The notes under the pieces: model-generated
What the model was told of the DNA's origin: nothing
The model's input: only the letters and a program-made list of their open reading frames with translations
Databases searched by the model: none
Source: an uncultured Lachnospiraceae bacterium
Lineage (GTDB): Bacteria; Bacillota; Clostridia; Lachnospirales; Lachnospiraceae
Reading direction: 5' to 3'
Length of the DNA stretch: 15,673 nucleotides
Assembly: GCA_958405355.1 (NCBI GenBank)
Contig: CATYEA010000019.1
Location: 1-15,673, forward strand
Shown: positions 14,577 through 15,673 of the stretch, in pieces
Position numbering within the stretch: position 1 is the stretch's first letter
Layout of the letters: each line of letters begins with the position of its first letter
Program-made: the position numbers and the translations under genes

Positions 14577-15557
14577 TTATTCAGGGAAATGACATGCACA
14601 ACAATGTCCATTTCCACAATCTTTTAACTCAGGGACCTCCGTCTTGCAGATGTCCTGTGCTTTATAACACCGTGTATGGAACACGCATCCGGATGGCGGA
14701 TTCGCCGGACTTGGCAAGTCGCCTTCCAGAACAATTTTTTCTTTCTTATGTTTCCGGTCCGCTACCGGAATCGCAGATAACAACGCAACCGTATATGGAT
14801 GCATTGGATGGGCATAAATGTCTTTTTTATCCGCAATTTCTACCAGATGGCCAAGATACATAACAGCAACCCGGTCAGAAATATGCTTGATAACACTCAG
14901 ATCGTGAGAAATAAAGATATAGGCCATACCCATTTCCTTCTGCAGATCCATCAGCAGGTTGATGACCTGTGCCTGAATGGATACGTCCAGCGCAGAAACC
15001 GGTTCATCACAGACCATGATCTTCGGATTCAGGACAATCGCCCGGGCAATACCGATACGCTGTCTCTGTCCGCCGGAGAACTCATGCGGATAACGATTCA
15101 CGAAACGGGTATTTAATCCGGCCCGCTCCATTGTCTCAAGGACTCTCTGCATCCGCTCTTTAGCCGGCAACTTCAACTGAATATCCAATGGTTCAGCAAT
15201 GATATCCCCGATGGTCATACGCGGGTCCAGAGAAGCATATGGATCCTGGAAAATAATCTGAAGTTCCTTCCTTGAATCTCTCAATTCCTTATCTTTCAGC
15301 GCCGTATAGTCAACACCGTTAAAAAGAACCTGTCCCCCTGTTGGCTCCAGCAAACGAAGCACGGAACGTCCCATAGTGGATTTACCGCAGCCCGATTCAC
15401 CAACGACTCCCAGGGTCTCTCCTTCATTCAACGTGAAACTCACGCCATCAACGGCCTTGATATATATTTTTTCTCTGGAAAACGGTGACTTTTTAGCAGG
15501 AAACCATTTTTTCAGATCCTTTACTTCCAATAACGGAGTTTTGCTCTTTTCTGTCAT
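14577..15557 (-). CDS. Oligo/dipeptide ABC importer ATP-binding protein (OppF/DppF type)
   Basis: A 326-residue ATPase of the peptide importer family. Walker A is GESGCGKS (53-60), Q-loop glutamine 104 ([13 protein letters not shown]), signature SGGQRQR (161-167), Walker B IMVCDEP (180-186) and H-switch FISHDLS. The C-terminal oligopeptide-transporter extension begins near [11 protein letters not shown] and has a cysteine-rich end (Cys291, 297, 304, 314, 319, 320, 322). The ATG at 15555-15557 was chosen because GGAGG lies seven bases away and it overlaps the upstream stop as ATGA; a GTG 15 bases earlier lies within the upstream gene. It would power uptake of peptides with its partner ATPase, and genes downstream point to murein peptides. 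The permease and binding-protein genes must lie outside the window or elsewhere. Confidence 0.95.
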   Translation of the reverse strand: MTEKSKTPLLEVKDLKKWFPAKKSPFSREKIYIKAVDGVSFTLNEGETLGVVGESGCGKSTMGRSVLRLLEPTGGQVLFNGVDYTALKDKELRDSRKELQIIFQDPYASLDPRMTIGDIIAEPLDIQLKLPAKERMQRVLETMERAGLNTRFVNRYPHEFSGGQRQRIGIARAIVLNPKIMVCDEPVSALDVSIQAQVINLLMDLQKEMGMAYIFISHDLSVIKHISDRVAVMYLGHLVEIADKKDIYAHPMHPYTVALLSAIPVADRKHKKEKIVLEGDLPSPANPPSGCVFHTRCYKAQDICKTEVPELKDCGNGHCCACHFPE

Positions 15558-15673
15558 TCGGCTCCCTCCCACTCACTCGTATATTTAAAGCAACGGACTT
15601 TCTGTCCATTAACCTCCATCAGTTCCGGCATTTTTTCCTCACAAATCTTCTTCGCTTCCGAACATCTTGGACA
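15554..15673 (-). CDS. Peptide ABC importer ATPase (OppD/DppD type), C-terminal fragment
   Basis: The last 39 codons of an open frame entering from the right edge, ending at TGA (15554-15556), which overlaps the next ATG in the classical ATGA form. The fragment starts [11 protein letters not shown] and continues through MPEL to a further cysteine in VRCFKY. This matches the Cys-rich tail of OppD/DppD ATPases, where cysteines can hold an iron-sulfur cluster. The ATPase motifs are outside the window. Its tight coupling to the OppF/DppF-type gene supports the assignment. Confidence 0.88.
   Translation of the reverse strand, partial: CPRCSEAKKICEEKMPELMEVNGQKVRCFKYTSEWEGAE

Overview
The window looks like a chromosomal segment of a Gram-positive Clostridia bacterium, most likely Lachnospiraceae. 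The evidence is an hrcA-grpE order behind a perfect CIRCE operator, consensus-like sigma-A promoters, strong GGAGG-type ribosome sites with frequent GTG/TTG starts, U-tailed hairpin terminators, and accessory membrane proteins of kinds familiar from that family. I see no rRNA, tRNA, CRISPR array, transposase or phage gene. The longest gene-free stretch is about 180 bases, so no large region is unexplained.

Layout. (1) 1-1170, minus strand: the start of the class I heat-shock operon, with promoter, CIRCE, hrcA and the first codons of grpE. (2) 1200-2785, plus strand: a YbaK/EbsC-type aminoacyl-tRNA deacylase gene, then a LURP-one/tubby-like protein gene and a small membrane protein gene with their own promoter. 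They end at a hairpin shared with the convergent cluster. (3) 2764-11931, minus strand: a signalling and export locus. In transcription order it encodes an acidic membrane-anchored protein of unknown function, an OmpR-family response regulator, a sensor kinase, a lipoprotein, two small multi-span permease subunits, an ABC ATPase, a surface protein with Ig/CARDB-like domains and a pentapeptide-repeat linker, and a double-anchored membrane protein. A terminator-like hairpin with an embedded promoter separates the kinase from the lipoprotein. (4) 12045-15673, minus strand: the end of a peptide-uptake operon, with two Opp/Dpp ATPases, a dipeptide epimerase of the L-Ala-D/L-Glu type, and a cytoplasmic transglutaminase-fold protein, closed by a strong terminator.

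How the genes may work together. The locus at 2764-11931 reads as an envelope-sensing two-component system placed directly before an ABC exporter with unusual extracellular accessory proteins. The lipoprotein is the natural candidate for a signal receiver or substrate chaperone. The locus at 12090-15673 reads as uptake and breakdown of peptidoglycan-derived peptides: import by Opp/Dpp, epimerisation of L-Ala-D-Glu, and probably cleavage by the transglutaminase-like enzyme. Both functional readings are inferences from gene content and order. The individual family calls for HrcA, the response regulator, the kinase, the ATPases and the epimerase rest on visible motifs.
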